64,000 nucleotides of DNA from Cellulomonas hominis (GTDB lineage Bacteria > Actinomycetota > Actinomycetes > Actinomycetales > Cellulomonadaceae), in contig NZ_JACHDN010000001.1 of assembly GCF_014201095.1 (NCBI RefSeq), positions 2,480,001 to 2,544,000 on the forward strand, given 5' to 3'. A program made the translations under genes and the position numbers. Below the pieces are notes generated by a model that had not been told where the DNA came from, searched no databases, and worked only from the letters and a program-made list of their open reading frames with translations. Positions 32,052-41,805 of this stretch are shown piece after piece (the first letter of the stretch is position 1; each line of letters begins with the position of its first letter).

Positions 32052-34195
32052 CAGGCGGTCGGACCGCCGTGCGCCCCCTGCTCGTCGCCTGCGTCCGCGC
32101 CGTCCGCCCCGTCCGCGAACAGCCCGACGGCCGCCGCGTCCCGCTCCGCCTCGGCGGCGGTCGGCGCGGGCCTGCCCTCGAGGGTCGCGATGACCCCGGG
32201 CCCGTACCGGTCGAGCTTCGCCGCGCCGACGCCCGAGATCCCGGACAGCGCGTCGAGGTCGGCGGGCCGGGCCGTGGCGATGTCCCGGAGCGTCGCGTCG
32301 TGGAACACCACGTACGCGGGGACCCCCTGCTCCTTGGCCGTGGCCGCACGCCAGGCCCGCAGACGCTCGAACAGCGCGGCGGCGTCGTCGCCCAGCTCGG
32401 CGGCTGGGGCCGCGGCGGCCGCCGCACCCCGGCGCCCGGCGGCCCCGCGCGCGGCCCGCCCGGGCGGCCGGGCGTCGTGCCGCAGCGGCACCGGCCGGTC
32501 CCCGCGCAGCACCTCGGCGCTCGCCTCGGTCAGCCGCAGGGTCCCGTAGCCGTCGGCGTCGACACCCAGCAGGCCCTGCGCGAGCAGCTGCCGCACCACC
32601 CCGCGCCACTGGGCGTCGCCGAGGTCCGACCCCACGCCGAACGTGGACAGCCCGGCGTGCCCGAGCTGGTCGATCCGGGCGGTGCGCTTGCCGAGCAGGA
32701 TGTCGACGAGGTGGCCGGCGCCGTAGTGCTGGTTCCGCTCGCGCTCCAGGCGGACGACGGTCGACAGCAGCTTCTGCGCCGCGACGGTGCCGTCCCAGGT
32801 CTGCGGCGGTGCGAGGCAGGTGTCGCAGTTGCCGCACGGCTCGGCGTCCTGGTCGAAGTAGGCCAGCAGCTGGACCCGGCGGCAGGTCACGGTCTCGCAG
32901 AGGGCGAGCATCGCATCGAGGTGCGCCGACAGCCGCCGGCGGTGCGCGGCGTCGCCCTCGGAGGTGTCGATCATCTTGCGCTGCTGCACGACGTCCTGCA
33001 GGCCGTACGCCAGCCACGCGGTCGAGGGCCGGCCGTCGCGCCCGGCGCGCCCGGTCTCCTGGTAGTAGCCCTCGACGGACTTCGGCAGGTCGAGGTGCGC
33101 GACGAACCGCACGTCGGGCTTGTCGATGCCCATGCCGAACGCGATCGTCGCGACCATGACGAGCCCGTCCTCGCGCAGGAACCGGGCCTGGTTCCGTGCG
33201 CGGACCTGCCGGTCGAGCCCCGCGTGGTAGGGCAGCGCGGGGATGCCCTGGTCGCTGAGGAACTCGGCGGTCTGCTCGACGGATGCGCGCGACAGGCAGT
33301 AGACGATGCCCGAGTCGCCGGCGTGCTCGGTCCGCAGCAGGTCGAGCAGCTGGGTGCGCGGGCTGGCCTTCGGCACGATCCGGTACTGGATGTTCGGCCG
33401 GTCGAACGAGGCGACGAACTGCCGGGCCGCGGTGAGGTCGAGGCGCTCGGCGATCTCCGCGCGGGTCGCGGCGGTGGCGGTCGCGGTCAGGGCGATCCGC
33501 GGCACGTCCGGCCACCGCTCGTGCAGCACCGACAGCCCGAGGTAGTCGGGCCGGAAGTCATGGCCCCACTGGGACACGCAGTGCGCCTCGTCGATCGCGA
33601 ACAGGCTGATCGCGCAGCGGTCGAGCAGCGCGAGGGTCTCGGGCACCCGGAGCCGCTCGGGGGCGAGGTACAGCAGGTCCAGCTCGCCGTCCAGCAGGGC
33701 CCGCTCGACGGCCCGGCGCTGCCCGAGGTCCTGGGTCGAGTTGAGGAACCCGGCCCGGACGCCGAGCGCCGACAGCGCGTCGACCTGGTCCTGCATCAGC
33801 GCGATGAGGGGGGAGACCACCACGCCGGTGCCACCGCGGACCAGCGCGGGCACCTGGTAGCAGAGCGACTTGCCGCCGCCCGTCGGCATGAGGACGAGCG
33901 CGTCCCCGCCGGCGACGACGGTGTCGATGATCTCCGCCTGCTCGCCGCGGAACGCGTCGTAGCCCCACACCTCGCGCAGGACGTCGACCGGGGCGCGGCC
34001 GGTCGTGGTGTCGTGCGCGGGCCGGGGGACCGGGTGCGGCTCGCCCGGCACCCCGGGTGGCGGGGCGGCGGGCGCGGCGGCGCGGGCGGGCGCGGCGGCC
34101 CGGTGCCCGCGGTCCGGCTCGTACGGGGGCTCCTCGGCCGGGTCGTACGGCGGCTCGTCGGGCAGCGGCCACTCGTCGTCCCATGCCTGCGTCAC
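32051..34195 (-). CDS. recQ: ATP-dependent DNA helicase RecQ
   Basis: 714 residues. After a Pro/Ala-rich N-terminus (1-75) come the superfamily-2 motifs: [12 protein letters not shown] (motif 0), [14 protein letters not shown] (Walker A), [15 protein letters not shown] (motif II and aromatic loop), [28 protein letters not shown] and [12 protein letters not shown]. The RQC part has the four zinc cysteines ([15 protein letters not shown]) and a winged helix ([15 protein letters not shown]). An HRDC domain (about 610-680, [28 protein letters not shown]) ends the protein before an acidic Ala/Gly/Asp tail. RecQ unwinds recombination and stalled-fork intermediates. GTG 34195 has a TAGGGT box seven bases upstream, so the message is probably leaderless. 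Confidence 0.95.
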   Translation of the reverse strand: MTQAWDDEWPLPDEPPYDPAEEPPYEPDRGHRAAAPARAAAPAAPPPGVPGEPHPVPRPAHDTTTGRAPVDVLREVWGYDAFRGEQAEIIDTVVAGGDALVLMPTGGGKSLCYQVPALVRGGTGVVVSPLIALMQDQVDALSALGVRAGFLNSTQDLGQRRAVERALLDGELDLLYLAPERLRVPETLALLDRCAISLFAIDEAHCVSQWGHDFRPDYLGLSVLHERWPDVPRIALTATATAATRAEIAERLDLTAARQFVASFDRPNIQYRIVPKASPRTQLLDLLRTEHAGDSGIVYCLSRASVEQTAEFLSDQGIPALPYHAGLDRQVRARNQARFLREDGLVMVATIAFGMGIDKPDVRFVAHLDLPKSVEGYYQETGRAGRDGRPSTAWLAYGLQDVVQQRKMIDTSEGDAAHRRRLSAHLDAMLALCETVTCRRVQLLAYFDQDAEPCGNCDTCLAPPQTWDGTVAAQKLLSTVVRLERERNQHYGAGHLVDILLGKRTARIDQLGHAGLSTFGVGSDLGDAQWRGVVRQLLAQGLLGVDADGYGTLRLTEASAEVLRGDRPVPLRHDARPPGRAARGAAGRRGAAAAAAPAAELGDDAAALFERLRAWRAATAKEQGVPAYVVFHDATLRDIATARPADLDALSGISGVGAAKLDRYGPGVIATLEGRPAPTAAEAERDAAAVGLFADGADGADAGDEQGAHGGPTA

Positions 34196-34208
34196 GCCGT
34201 CCACCCTA
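34196..34208 (-). promoter_or_regulatory. Leaderless-type promoter of recQ
   Basis: TAGGGT (34208-34203) followed by GGACGGC and the GTG start at 34195. The -10 box is seven bases from the start codon, so transcription should begin at or next to the G of GTG. Confidence 0.55.
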
Positions 34209-34370
34209 GCCGCGGGGTCCGACGTCACCGCCGTCGTCCACAGGCCCGGTCCGACCCGCGGGCACCGAGGTCGCGGGAGGTGGTCGCGCGGGCCGCGCCC
34301 CGCTCCCCGGAACGTCCCGGGCGTCCCGCGTGGCGCCCCGCGTGGCGCCACGGTGTGACGCGATCCGGGG

Positions 34371-34399
34371 TTGGCCCGCCAGCGGACCGGGCCTATCCT
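34371..34399 (+). promoter_or_regulatory. mgtE leader promoter
   Basis: TTGGCC (34371-34376), a 17-base spacer and TATCCT (34394-34399) form a good vegetative promoter pointing toward mgtE. Transcription should start near 34406, giving a 5' leader of about 480 bases that contains the small ORF at 34451. Confidence 0.6.
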
Positions 34400-34450
34400 C
34401 GGGGCGGGCCGTCCGGCCCGGGACGGCACGAGGGCGAGGAGGTGGACGCG

Positions 34451-34513
34451 ATGGACGACACCGCCAGTAGTCGGCATCCGTCGACGCCCGTCGTGCTGCA
34501 CGCGCCGGCCTGA
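34451..34513 (+). CDS. Putative 20-residue leader peptide upstream of mgtE
   Basis: A 20-codon ORF starting at ATG 34451 with an excellent ribosome-binding site (AGGAGGTGG, spacing five to six). The peptide begins [15 protein letters not shown], contains three prolines, and ends at TGA 34511-34513. Codons 6 and 7 are tandem AGT serine codons and codon 9 is CAT, all rare in this genome type, so ribosomes may stall there. It lies about 45 bases inside the predicted leader transcript and 375 bases before mgtE. A regulatory peptide that senses ribosome speed, like the proline-rich MgtL of Salmonella, is the inference; no homology to MgtL is visible. Confidence 0.5.
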   Translation: MDDTASSRHPSTPVVLHAPA

Positions 34514-34888
34514 GCCGCCCTCACCGCAGGGCCCGGGTCCGCGCGAGCCGGACGTCGAGGCGTCGACGGAGCACCGGCGCCGCGCACCCCGCGGCGCTCC
34601 GGCGCCGCCGCCGTGCGGCGCACCCACCGTCACCGGCCCCGTGCCGTGACGACCCGATCCCCGTCGACCGGTCCGGCCCGTGCCGTGCCGCCGCCGGCGC
34701 GCCTCCCGTGCCCCGCACGTCTCGCGCCGACGACGGTGCCGCGCCCCGCCGCCCGCCGCGTCGTCCGGGCCCGCACGCCACCGCCCACCGCCCCGCGCCC
34801 CGCCGCGCGCCGCGTCCGGCGGTGCCGTGCCCGGAGTGCCCGGGACCGGGTCGTCGCGCCCGTGGCCCCGCCACGTCAGGAGTGCGTC
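34514..34888 (+). promoter_or_regulatory. Long C-rich mgtE 5' leader (candidate Rho-dependent attenuator)
   Basis: 375 bases between the leader ORF and mgtE with no further convincing gene. Near the start a hairpin can form from GCGCCGCG and CGCGGCGC around 34579-34600. From about 34620 the plus strand becomes strikingly C-rich: by hand count 34741-34800 has 38 C and 17 G. C-over-G tracts free of strong structure are the hallmark of Rho loading sites. I did not find an M-box-like fold. The ribosome-binding site AGGAG (34879-34883) ends the region, six bases before ATG 34889. Confidence 0.45.
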
Positions 34889-36301
34889 ATGACCCGCCAC
34901 ACCACCACCGTCCTGCCCCCGCGCCGCGCCGGCGACGGGCTCCCCGCCCACCTCGACCTGCACGACGTCGTCGCCGTCGGCACCCGCGCCGCCGTCGCGG
35001 CGTGGCTGCAGCACACCCCGGACGCCCGGACCCGGGCGGACGAGCTCGCCGAGCTCTCCGACCGGCAGGTCCGGTCGCTCGTCGGCCTGCTCGACCCGGC
35101 CACGGCCGCGGACCTGCTCGGGTCGCTCGACCCGCACGCCGCCGCGGAGGTCGTGCAGGTCGTCGAGCCGGCCGTCGCCGCCGGGCTGGTCGACAGCCTC
35201 GACGCGGACGAGGCCGCCGAGCTGCTGCGCAGCCTCCCGGACGCCGACCGGGCCGCGGTCCTCGCCGCCATGCGGGTCACGCGGTCGGCCGTCGTCCGCG
35301 GGCTGCTCGCCTGGCCGGAGGACTCCGCCGCCGCGCGCATGAACCCGGACGTCGTGTCCGTGCGCCCGGGGATGTCCGTGCGCGAGGCCGTCGCCGCGGT
35401 GCGCGAGCAGACCGAGTCCGCCGCGGAGAGCGGCGAGGTCTACGTCACGACCACGCCCACCGACGACGCCGGCCCGGTGCTGCTCGGCGTGGTGTCGTTC
35501 CGCGACCTGGTGCTGGCCGGGTCCGACCGGCAGGTCGCGAGCCTGATGCGGGAGGACGTCGTCACCGTCGAGCCCACCGCGGACCAGGAGGCCGCGGCGC
35601 GGCTGCTGCACCGGCACCGGCTGACCGCCCTGCCCGTGGTCGCCGACGGCCAGCTGCTCGGGGTGCTGACCCCGGACGACGTCGCGGACATCGTCGAGGA
35701 GGAGGCCACCGAGGACGCGGTGCGCCAGGGCGGTGCGCAGCCGCTGGACGTGCCGTACCTGCGGGCGTCGCCGTGGCTGCTGTGGCGGAAGCGGATCGTC
35801 TGGATGCTCGTCCTGTTCATCGCGGAGATGTACACGGGCACGGTGCTGCGCGCGTTCGAGGAGGAGCTCGACACCGTCATCGCGCTGGCGTTCTTCGTCC
35901 CGCTCCTCATCGGCACGGGGGGCAACGCCGGCACGCAGATCACGACGACCCTGATCCGGGCGATGGCCGTCGGGCAGGTGCGGCTCCGCGACGTCGGGAA
36001 GGTGCTGCGCAAGGAGCTCACCACCGGCGCGCTGATCGCGGTCACGATCGCGACCGTCGGCTGGCTGCGTGCGTGGACCCTCGGCGTCGGGCCGGAGGTC
36101 GCGCTGACCGTCGCCGTCGCCGCGGCGGCGATCGTCCTCTGGTCGTCGCTCGTCGCCTCGGTGCTGCCCCTGGTGCTCCGCCGGATCGGGATCGACCCCG
36201 CCGTCGTCTCCGGCCCGATGATCACGACGCTGGTCGACGGCACCGGCCTGATCATCTACTTCGAGGTCGCCAGGCTCCTGATCTCCTCGCTCGGGGCCTG
36301 A
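34889..36301 (+). CDS. mgtE: Magnesium transporter MgtE
   Basis: 470 residues in the MgtE domain order. The N-domain (about 1-150) is a superhelix of [20 protein letters not shown] repeats. Two CBS domains follow (about 151-285; [18 protein letters not shown], then [18 protein letters not shown] and [21 protein letters not shown]). The connecting helix leads to five membrane helices from about 300, with the signature [14 protein letters not shown] near 340 and the pore-lining [20 protein letters not shown] near the end. The N and CBS domains sense cytosolic magnesium and close the channel. ATG 34889 has AGGAG at good spacing. The long leader upstream suggests extra control at the RNA level. 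Confidence 0.95.
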   Translation: MTRHTTTVLPPRRAGDGLPAHLDLHDVVAVGTRAAVAAWLQHTPDARTRADELAELSDRQVRSLVGLLDPATAADLLGSLDPHAAAEVVQVVEPAVAAGLVDSLDADEAAELLRSLPDADRAAVLAAMRVTRSAVVRGLLAWPEDSAAARMNPDVVSVRPGMSVREAVAAVREQTESAAESGEVYVTTTPTDDAGPVLLGVVSFRDLVLAGSDRQVASLMREDVVTVEPTADQEAAARLLHRHRLTALPVVADGQLLGVLTPDDVADIVEEEATEDAVRQGGAQPLDVPYLRASPWLLWRKRIVWMLVLFIAEMYTGTVLRAFEEELDTVIALAFFVPLLIGTGGNAGTQITTTLIRAMAVGQVRLRDVGKVLRKELTTGALIAVTIATVGWLRAWTLGVGPEVALTVAVAAAAIVLWSSLVASVLPLVLRRIGIDPAVVSGPMITTLVDGTGLIIYFEVARLLISSLGA

Positions 36302-36346
36302 CCGGGTCCTGACCGGGGCCCGACCGGAGCCGTCCCGCGCGGGCCG

Positions 36347-36361
36347 TAGGGTGGGCCCGTG
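36347..36361 (+). promoter_or_regulatory. Leaderless-type promoter of the IclR gene
   Basis: TAGGGT (36347-36352), then GGGCCC and GTG 36359-36361. Six bases separate the -10 box from the start codon, predicting an mRNA without a 5' leader. Confidence 0.55.
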
Positions 36362-37162
36362 CGGGACGAGACCGGCCGGGCGGCCGACGCGTCGGCCGGG
36401 GCGGCGTCCCCGGTCGAGAGCGTCGACCGCGCCCTGCGCACCCTCGACGCGGTGGCCGCCGCGGGCCCGGGCGGGGCGTCGCTCGCCGACCTGTCCGCCG
36501 CGCTGGGCGTGCACAAGACGACCGTGCACCGCTCGCTCGCGGCCCTCCGGCACCGGGACTACGTGGCCCAGGACCCGGACTCCGGCCGGTACGCGCTGGG
36601 CCCGGCGGCCGTGCTGCTCGCGGACCGCTACTTCGCCGAGGACGACCTGCCCGCCCGGCTGCACGGGGCGCTGGTCGCGCTGTGCGCCGCGGCGGACGAG
36701 CTCGTGCACCTCGGCGTCCTCAGCGGCGTGCAGGTCGTCTACCTCGACAAGGTCGAGCCGGAGCGCGCCGTCCGGGTGTGGTCCGCGATCGGCCGCCGGA
36801 ACTGGGCGGTCACCACGGCGCTCGGCCGGGCGATGCTCGCGTTCCGCGACACCCCGCGCCCCACCCTCGACGGCTACGTCCGCGCGGTCGAGCCGGCGGG
36901 CCGCGTCGACGCCGACCACGTCGCCGACGAGCTCGCCCGGGCACGGGAGCGCGGGTACGCCGTCGAGCTGCAGGAGAACGAGCCGGGCATCGCGTGCCTC
37001 GCCGTTCCGCTGCTGCGCGGCACCCGGCCCGCGGCGGCCCTGAGCATCACCGCGCCCGCGGACCGCATGACGCCCAGGCGCATGTCCGAGCTGCACGACC
37101 GCATCCGCGCGGTCGTCCCCCCGCTCCTCCCGGCCGGCCTGGCGCTCCCCGCCCCGCGCTGA
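36359..37162 (+). CDS. IclR-family transcriptional regulator
   Basis: 267 residues. An N-terminal winged helix-turn-helix ([50 protein letters not shown], positions about 20-70) is followed by the IclR effector domain, with [37 protein letters not shown] (about 122-160) and a C-terminal [12 protein letters not shown]. IclR proteins commonly respond to keto acids. It precedes, on the same strand, the KDPG aldolase and KDG kinase genes, and paired palindromes just upstream of those genes are its probable binding sites, making 2-keto-3-deoxygluconate or a related acid the likely inducer. Confidence 0.9.
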   Translation: MRDETGRAADASAGAASPVESVDRALRTLDAVAAAGPGGASLADLSAALGVHKTTVHRSLAALRHRDYVAQDPDSGRYALGPAAVLLADRYFAEDDLPARLHGALVALCAAADELVHLGVLSGVQVVYLDKVEPERAVRVWSAIGRRNWAVTTALGRAMLAFRDTPRPTLDGYVRAVEPAGRVDADHVADELARARERGYAVELQENEPGIACLAVPLLRGTRPAAALSITAPADRMTPRRMSELHDRIRAVVPPLLPAGLALPAPR

Positions 37163-37260
37163 CCCCACGGGCGCGCCCCGCCCGCAGGCCCCGCCCCGCC
37201 CCCGCCCCGCGCTGACCCCGCGGACACGCCCCGCCCCGCAGGCCCCGCCCCGCCCCCGCC
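37151..37260. repeat. Two copies of a 53-base tandem repeat at the end of the IclR gene
   Basis: The unit at 37151-37203, which includes the last codons and TGA of the IclR gene, is repeated imperfectly at 37204-37260 (GCCCCGCGCTGACCCC begins both). The second copy repeats the gene's C-terminal coding bases outside the gene. It is C-rich on the plus strand and may act as the 3' end of the IclR transcript. Confidence 0.65.
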
Positions 37261-37282
37261 CTCCGGATCCCCGCCGAGGGTG

Positions 37283-37426
37283 CAGCAGATGCTGCCCCCG
37301 GCCCCCCGAAGCCAGCACCTGCTGCGACCTCGCCGCCCCGGCGCGCGCAGGAGGGCGTTGCTCCCGCGCGCCCGCTGTGGCACCCTCAGTTGCGGACAGC
37401 GCGACGAGCGTTGCGCACAGTGGAAC
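37283..37426 (+). promoter_or_regulatory. Two pairs of palindromes before the KDPG aldolase gene
   Basis: Pair A: CAGCA-N2-TGCTG at 37283-37294 and again at 37313-37324, 30 bp apart. Pair B: GTTGCGGACAGCGCGAC (37389-37405) and GTTGCGCACAGTGGAAC (37410-37426), imperfect 17-bp palindromes with centres 21 bp apart, ending 13 bases before ATG 37439. Pair B, in phase and next to the gene, is the better candidate operator for the adjacent IclR protein. Confidence 0.5.
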
Positions 37427-37438
37427 GAAGGAGTTCGC

Positions 37439-38074
37439 ATGGACGACGTCCTCATCCGCCTCGCCGCGCACCGCCTGGTGCCCGTGGTGGTGCTCGACGA
37501 GGCCCGCGACGCCGGCCCGCTCGCCGACGCGCTGGTGGGTGGCGGCCTGCCGGTCGCCGAGGTCACCTTCCGCACCGCCGCCGCGGCCGACGCGATCCGC
37601 GCGATGGCCGACCGCGGCGACGTGCTGGTCGGCGCCGGCACCGTCGTGACGACCGACCAGGTCGAGCAGGCCGTCAAGGCCGGCGCGAGCTACCTGGTCT
37701 CCCCGGGGACGTCCCGCGCGGTGGTCGAGCGGGCGCAGGAGCTCGGCGTCCCCGTGCTGCCGGGCGCCGTCACGGCCACCGAGGTGCAGGCCGCGCTCGA
37801 GCTCGGGCTCGACACGGTGAAGTTCTTCCCGGCCGGGACCTCGGGCGGCAGCAAGGCGATCTCCGCGCTCGCCGCGCCGTTCGGCGGCGCCCGGTTCGTC
37901 CCGACCGGCGGCGTCGGCCCGGCGAACCTCGACGAGTACCTGGCCCTGCCGTGCGTCGCCGCCGTCGGCGGGTCGTGGATGGTGCCCCGCGACCGCGTGC
38001 GCGCCGGCGACCTCGAGGGCGTGCGCGCCCTGGTCGCCGACGCCGTCGCCCTCGCCGCCCGCCTGCGCCCCTGA
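37439..38074 (+). CDS. eda: KDPG/KHG aldolase
   Basis: 211 residues of the class I aldolase that splits 2-keto-3-deoxy-6-phosphogluconate into pyruvate and glyceraldehyde 3-phosphate, the last step of the Entner-Doudoroff and uronate routes. Family motifs: [28 protein letters not shown] (catalytic Glu), [55 protein letters not shown] with the Schiff-base Lys near 133, and [19 protein letters not shown] 37439 has GAAGGAG before it. It is followed 26 bases later by the KDG kinase, which makes its substrate. Confidence 0.95.
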   Translation: MDDVLIRLAAHRLVPVVVLDEARDAGPLADALVGGGLPVAEVTFRTAAAADAIRAMADRGDVLVGAGTVVTTDQVEQAVKAGASYLVSPGTSRAVVERAQELGVPVLPGAVTATEVQAALELGLDTVKFFPAGTSGGSKAISALAAPFGGARFVPTGGVGPANLDEYLALPCVAAVGGSWMVPRDRVRAGDLEGVRALVADAVALAARLRP

Positions 38075-38100
38075 CGACCGCCCCGACCGGAGGACCCGAC

Positions 38101-39201
38101 ATGCCCCTGCAGATCCGCCCCGCCGCCGATGTCCGCTACGACGCCGTCTCGCTCGGCGAGGTGATGCTGCGGCTCGACCCGGGGGAGGGCCGCATCCGCA
38201 CCGCCCGCCAGTTCCGCGCCTGGGAGGGCGGCGGCGAGTACAACGTCACCCGCGGCCTGCGCCGGGCGTTCGGCCTGCGCGGCGCCGTCGTGACCGCGCT
38301 GGCGGACAACGAGATCGGCCGCCTGGTCGAGGACTTCATCCTGCAGGGCGGCGTGGACACCTCGTTCATCCGGTGGGTGCCGTACGACGGCATCGGGCGC
38401 GGCGTCCGGAACGGCCTGAACTTCACCGAGCGGGGCTTCGGCGTCCGCGGCGCGGTGGGCGTCAGCGACCGCGGGAACACCGCGGCGAGCCAGCTCGCCC
38501 CCGCCGACGTCGACTGGGACCACCTGTTCGGCGAGCTCGGCGTGCGGTGGCTGCACACCGGCGGCATCTACGCGGCGCTGTCCGAGACCGCGGCCGAGAC
38601 GGTGATCGCCGCGGTGACCGCTGCGAAGCGGCACGGCACGGTGGTGTCCTACGACCTGAACTACCGGCCGAGCCTGTGGAAGGCGGTCGGCGGCCAGGCC
38701 CGCGCGCAGGAGGTGAACCGGGAGATCGCCCGGCACATCGACGTGATGATCGGCAACGAGGAGGACTTCACGGCCGCGCTCGGCTTCGAGGTCGAGGGTG
38801 TCGACGAGAACATCTCCGCGATCGAGGTGGACTCGTTCGCGGCGATGATCGACAAGGTCGCCGCCGAGTTCGGCAACTTCGAGGTCATCGCGACGACCCT
38901 CCGGACCGTCCGGAGCGCCACGGTCAACGACTGGGGCGCCATCGCGTGGTCGCGCGAGTCCGGCCTGGTGCAGGCCACGCACCGCCCGGGCCTGGAGATC
39001 CTCGACCGGGTGGGCGGCGGCGACTCGTTCGCGTCCGGCCTGATCTACGGCCTGCTCGACGGGCAGCCGCTGGCCACGGCCGTCGAGTACGGCGCGGCGC
39101 ACGGCGCCCTGGCGATGACCACCCCCGGCGACACGACCATGGCGTCGAAGGCCGAGGTGCTCAAGCTGGCGGGCGGCGGCGGCGCGCGCGTCGACCGCTG
39201 A
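38101..39201 (+). CDS. 2-keto-3-deoxygluconate kinase (PfkB family)
   Basis: 366 residues of the ribokinase/PfkB fold. It starts [25 protein letters not shown], has the substrate-binding [11 protein letters not shown] (about 42-52), the [13 protein letters not shown] strand with MIGNEEDF, and the C-terminal anion hole and catalytic Asp in [14 protein letters not shown] (about 300-313). The context, immediately after KDPG aldolase (26 bases) and downstream of an IclR regulator, supports phosphorylation of 2-keto-3-deoxygluconate to KDPG. CGGAGG precedes ATG 38101. It is somewhat longer than E. coli KdgK (about 310). A fructokinase-like role is less likely given the neighbours. Confidence 0.9.
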   Translation: MPLQIRPAADVRYDAVSLGEVMLRLDPGEGRIRTARQFRAWEGGGEYNVTRGLRRAFGLRGAVVTALADNEIGRLVEDFILQGGVDTSFIRWVPYDGIGRGVRNGLNFTERGFGVRGAVGVSDRGNTAASQLAPADVDWDHLFGELGVRWLHTGGIYAALSETAAETVIAAVTAAKRHGTVVSYDLNYRPSLWKAVGGQARAQEVNREIARHIDVMIGNEEDFTAALGFEVEGVDENISAIEVDSFAAMIDKVAAEFGNFEVIATTLRTVRSATVNDWGAIAWSRESGLVQATHRPGLEILDRVGGGDSFASGLIYGLLDGQPLATAVEYGAAHGALAMTTPGDTTMASKAEVLKLAGGGGARVDR

Positions 39202-39213
39202 GGGGGACGCGCG

Positions 39214-39255
39214 GACCGGCCCCGCCCTCCGCTCGCGCGGGGGACGGGGCCGGTC
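39214..39255. terminator. Bidirectional terminator between KDG kinase and glpK
   Basis: A stem of up to 17 bp built on GACCGGCCCCG and CGGGGCCGGTC (39214-39224 with 39245-39255, extended inward with one mismatch) lies between the two convergent genes and can serve both strands. Confidence 0.65.
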
Positions 39256-39271
39256 TCGTGGGACGGCGTCG

Positions 39272-40792
<1,521 letters not shown>

Positions 40793-40898
40793 GTGACTTC
40801 CTTCAGGTCGAGTGATCCCGCCGGAGCGGCGGGCGCGGGCCGCATGGCGGCACCGCGGGGGGATCGGACGCGGCGGGGGCCGCGGGTGGCCGGCGGGA

Positions 40899-40939
40899 CC
40901 GGGTGCCCACCCCGGCAGGGGCGTGGGACGGGCACCCGG
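40899..40939 (-). terminator. Intercistronic hairpin between glpF and glpK
   Basis: Perfect 10-bp stem CCGGGTGCCC (40899-40908 with 40930-40939) with an inner CCCC-GGCA-GGGG hairpin, 18 bases after the glpF stop on the minus strand. It could attenuate transcription into glpK or stabilise the glpF message. Confidence 0.5.
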
Positions 40940-40957
40940 CCGCCGTGCGCGGTCGGG

Positions 40958-41704
40958 TCAGAACACCCAGCCGAGGGCCTGCGCCAGCAGACCGCCGAGG
41001 ATGCCGCCGACGGCGGGGCCGAGCACCGGCACCCAGGAGTAGCCCCAGTCGGACGAGCCCTTGCCCTTGATCGGGAGCAGGGCGTGCGCGATGCGCGGAC
41101 CGAGGTCACGCGCCGGGTTGATGGCGTAGCCGGTGGGACCACCGAGGCTGGCGCCGATCGCGAGCACGACGAGAGCGACGCCGAGCGGGCCGATCTGCGC
41201 CGGCGTGTTGCCGGAGATGACCACCCAGAACACCAGCACGAAGGTGCCGATGACCTCGGTGATGAAGTTCCAGCCGTAGGACCGCAGCTCCGGGCCGGTG
41301 GAGAACACCGCGAGCTTGATGCCCGGCTCCGCGTCCTGGTCGAAGTGCTTCTTGTAGGCGAGGTAGGCGAGCGTCGCACCGACCGCGGCTCCGGCGAACT
41401 GCGCCGCGATGTACAGGAACCCGTTGGCCGCGGTCACCTCGATGCCCGGGGCGAACTCCTCCTTGCCCGCGGCCCAGATGCCGAGGGTGACTGCGGGATT
41501 CAGGTGCGCGCCGGACTTGAAGGCCACGTAGACCGCGGTGAACACCGCGAGGCCCCATCCGAAGTTGATCAGCAGCCAGCCGCCGCCGAACCCCTTCGTC
41601 TTCGGCAGGATCACGTTGGCGACCACGCCTGCACCCAGGAGGAGCAGGGTCGCGGTGCCGAGGAACTCGGAGAGGATGGCCTCGCCGATCGAGATGGACT
41701 CCAC
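40958..41704 (-). CDS. glpF: Glycerol facilitator (aquaglyceroporin)
   Basis: 248 residues with six membrane helices and two half-helices bearing NPA boxes: SGAHLNPAVTLGIW (about 65-78) and GYAINPARDLGPRIAH (about 200-215). The Asp after the second NPA (NPARD) and a Gly-rich pore mark the glycerol-conducting subgroup rather than water-only aquaporins. It admits glycerol by diffusion for GlpK to trap. GTG 41704 has AAAGAGG six bases before it. It lies between glpD and glpK on the same strand; small hairpins near 41750-41765 may separate it from glpD. Confidence 0.95.
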   Translation of the reverse strand: MESISIGEAILSEFLGTATLLLLGAGVVANVILPKTKGFGGGWLLINFGWGLAVFTAVYVAFKSGAHLNPAVTLGIWAAGKEEFAPGIEVTAANGFLYIAAQFAGAAVGATLAYLAYKKHFDQDAEPGIKLAVFSTGPELRSYGWNFITEVIGTFVLVFWVVISGNTPAQIGPLGVALVVLAIGASLGGPTGYAINPARDLGPRIAHALLPIKGKGSSDWGYSWVPVLGPAVGGILGGLLAQALGWVF

Positions 41705-41805
41705 AGTCGACCTCTTTCGTAGACGGACGTCGTTGTCTCGTAGTAGGGCTCCGGCGGACCGGAGTGCGGCCGGGGGACCGCAGGTGGTGCGCCTTCAGTA
41801 CCCGA

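Noticed and set aside
34514..34888. An M-box or other known magnesium riboswitch upstream of mgtE
   Set aside because: I could not trace the paired helices and conserved purine loops of an M-box, and the tract is C-rich and poorly structured. An attenuator with a leader ORF fits better. A covariance-model search would settle it.
37163..37438. A small gene between iclR and eda
   Set aside because: The frames here are Pro/Arg-rich and made of the tandem repeat, with no ribosome-binding site. Paired palindromes and repeats explain the region better.
34195..37471. Upstream extension of the recQ frame to 37471
   Set aside because: The extension is antisense to mgtE, iclR and part of eda, and is low-complexity. 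RecQ has a good GTG start and promoter at 34195.
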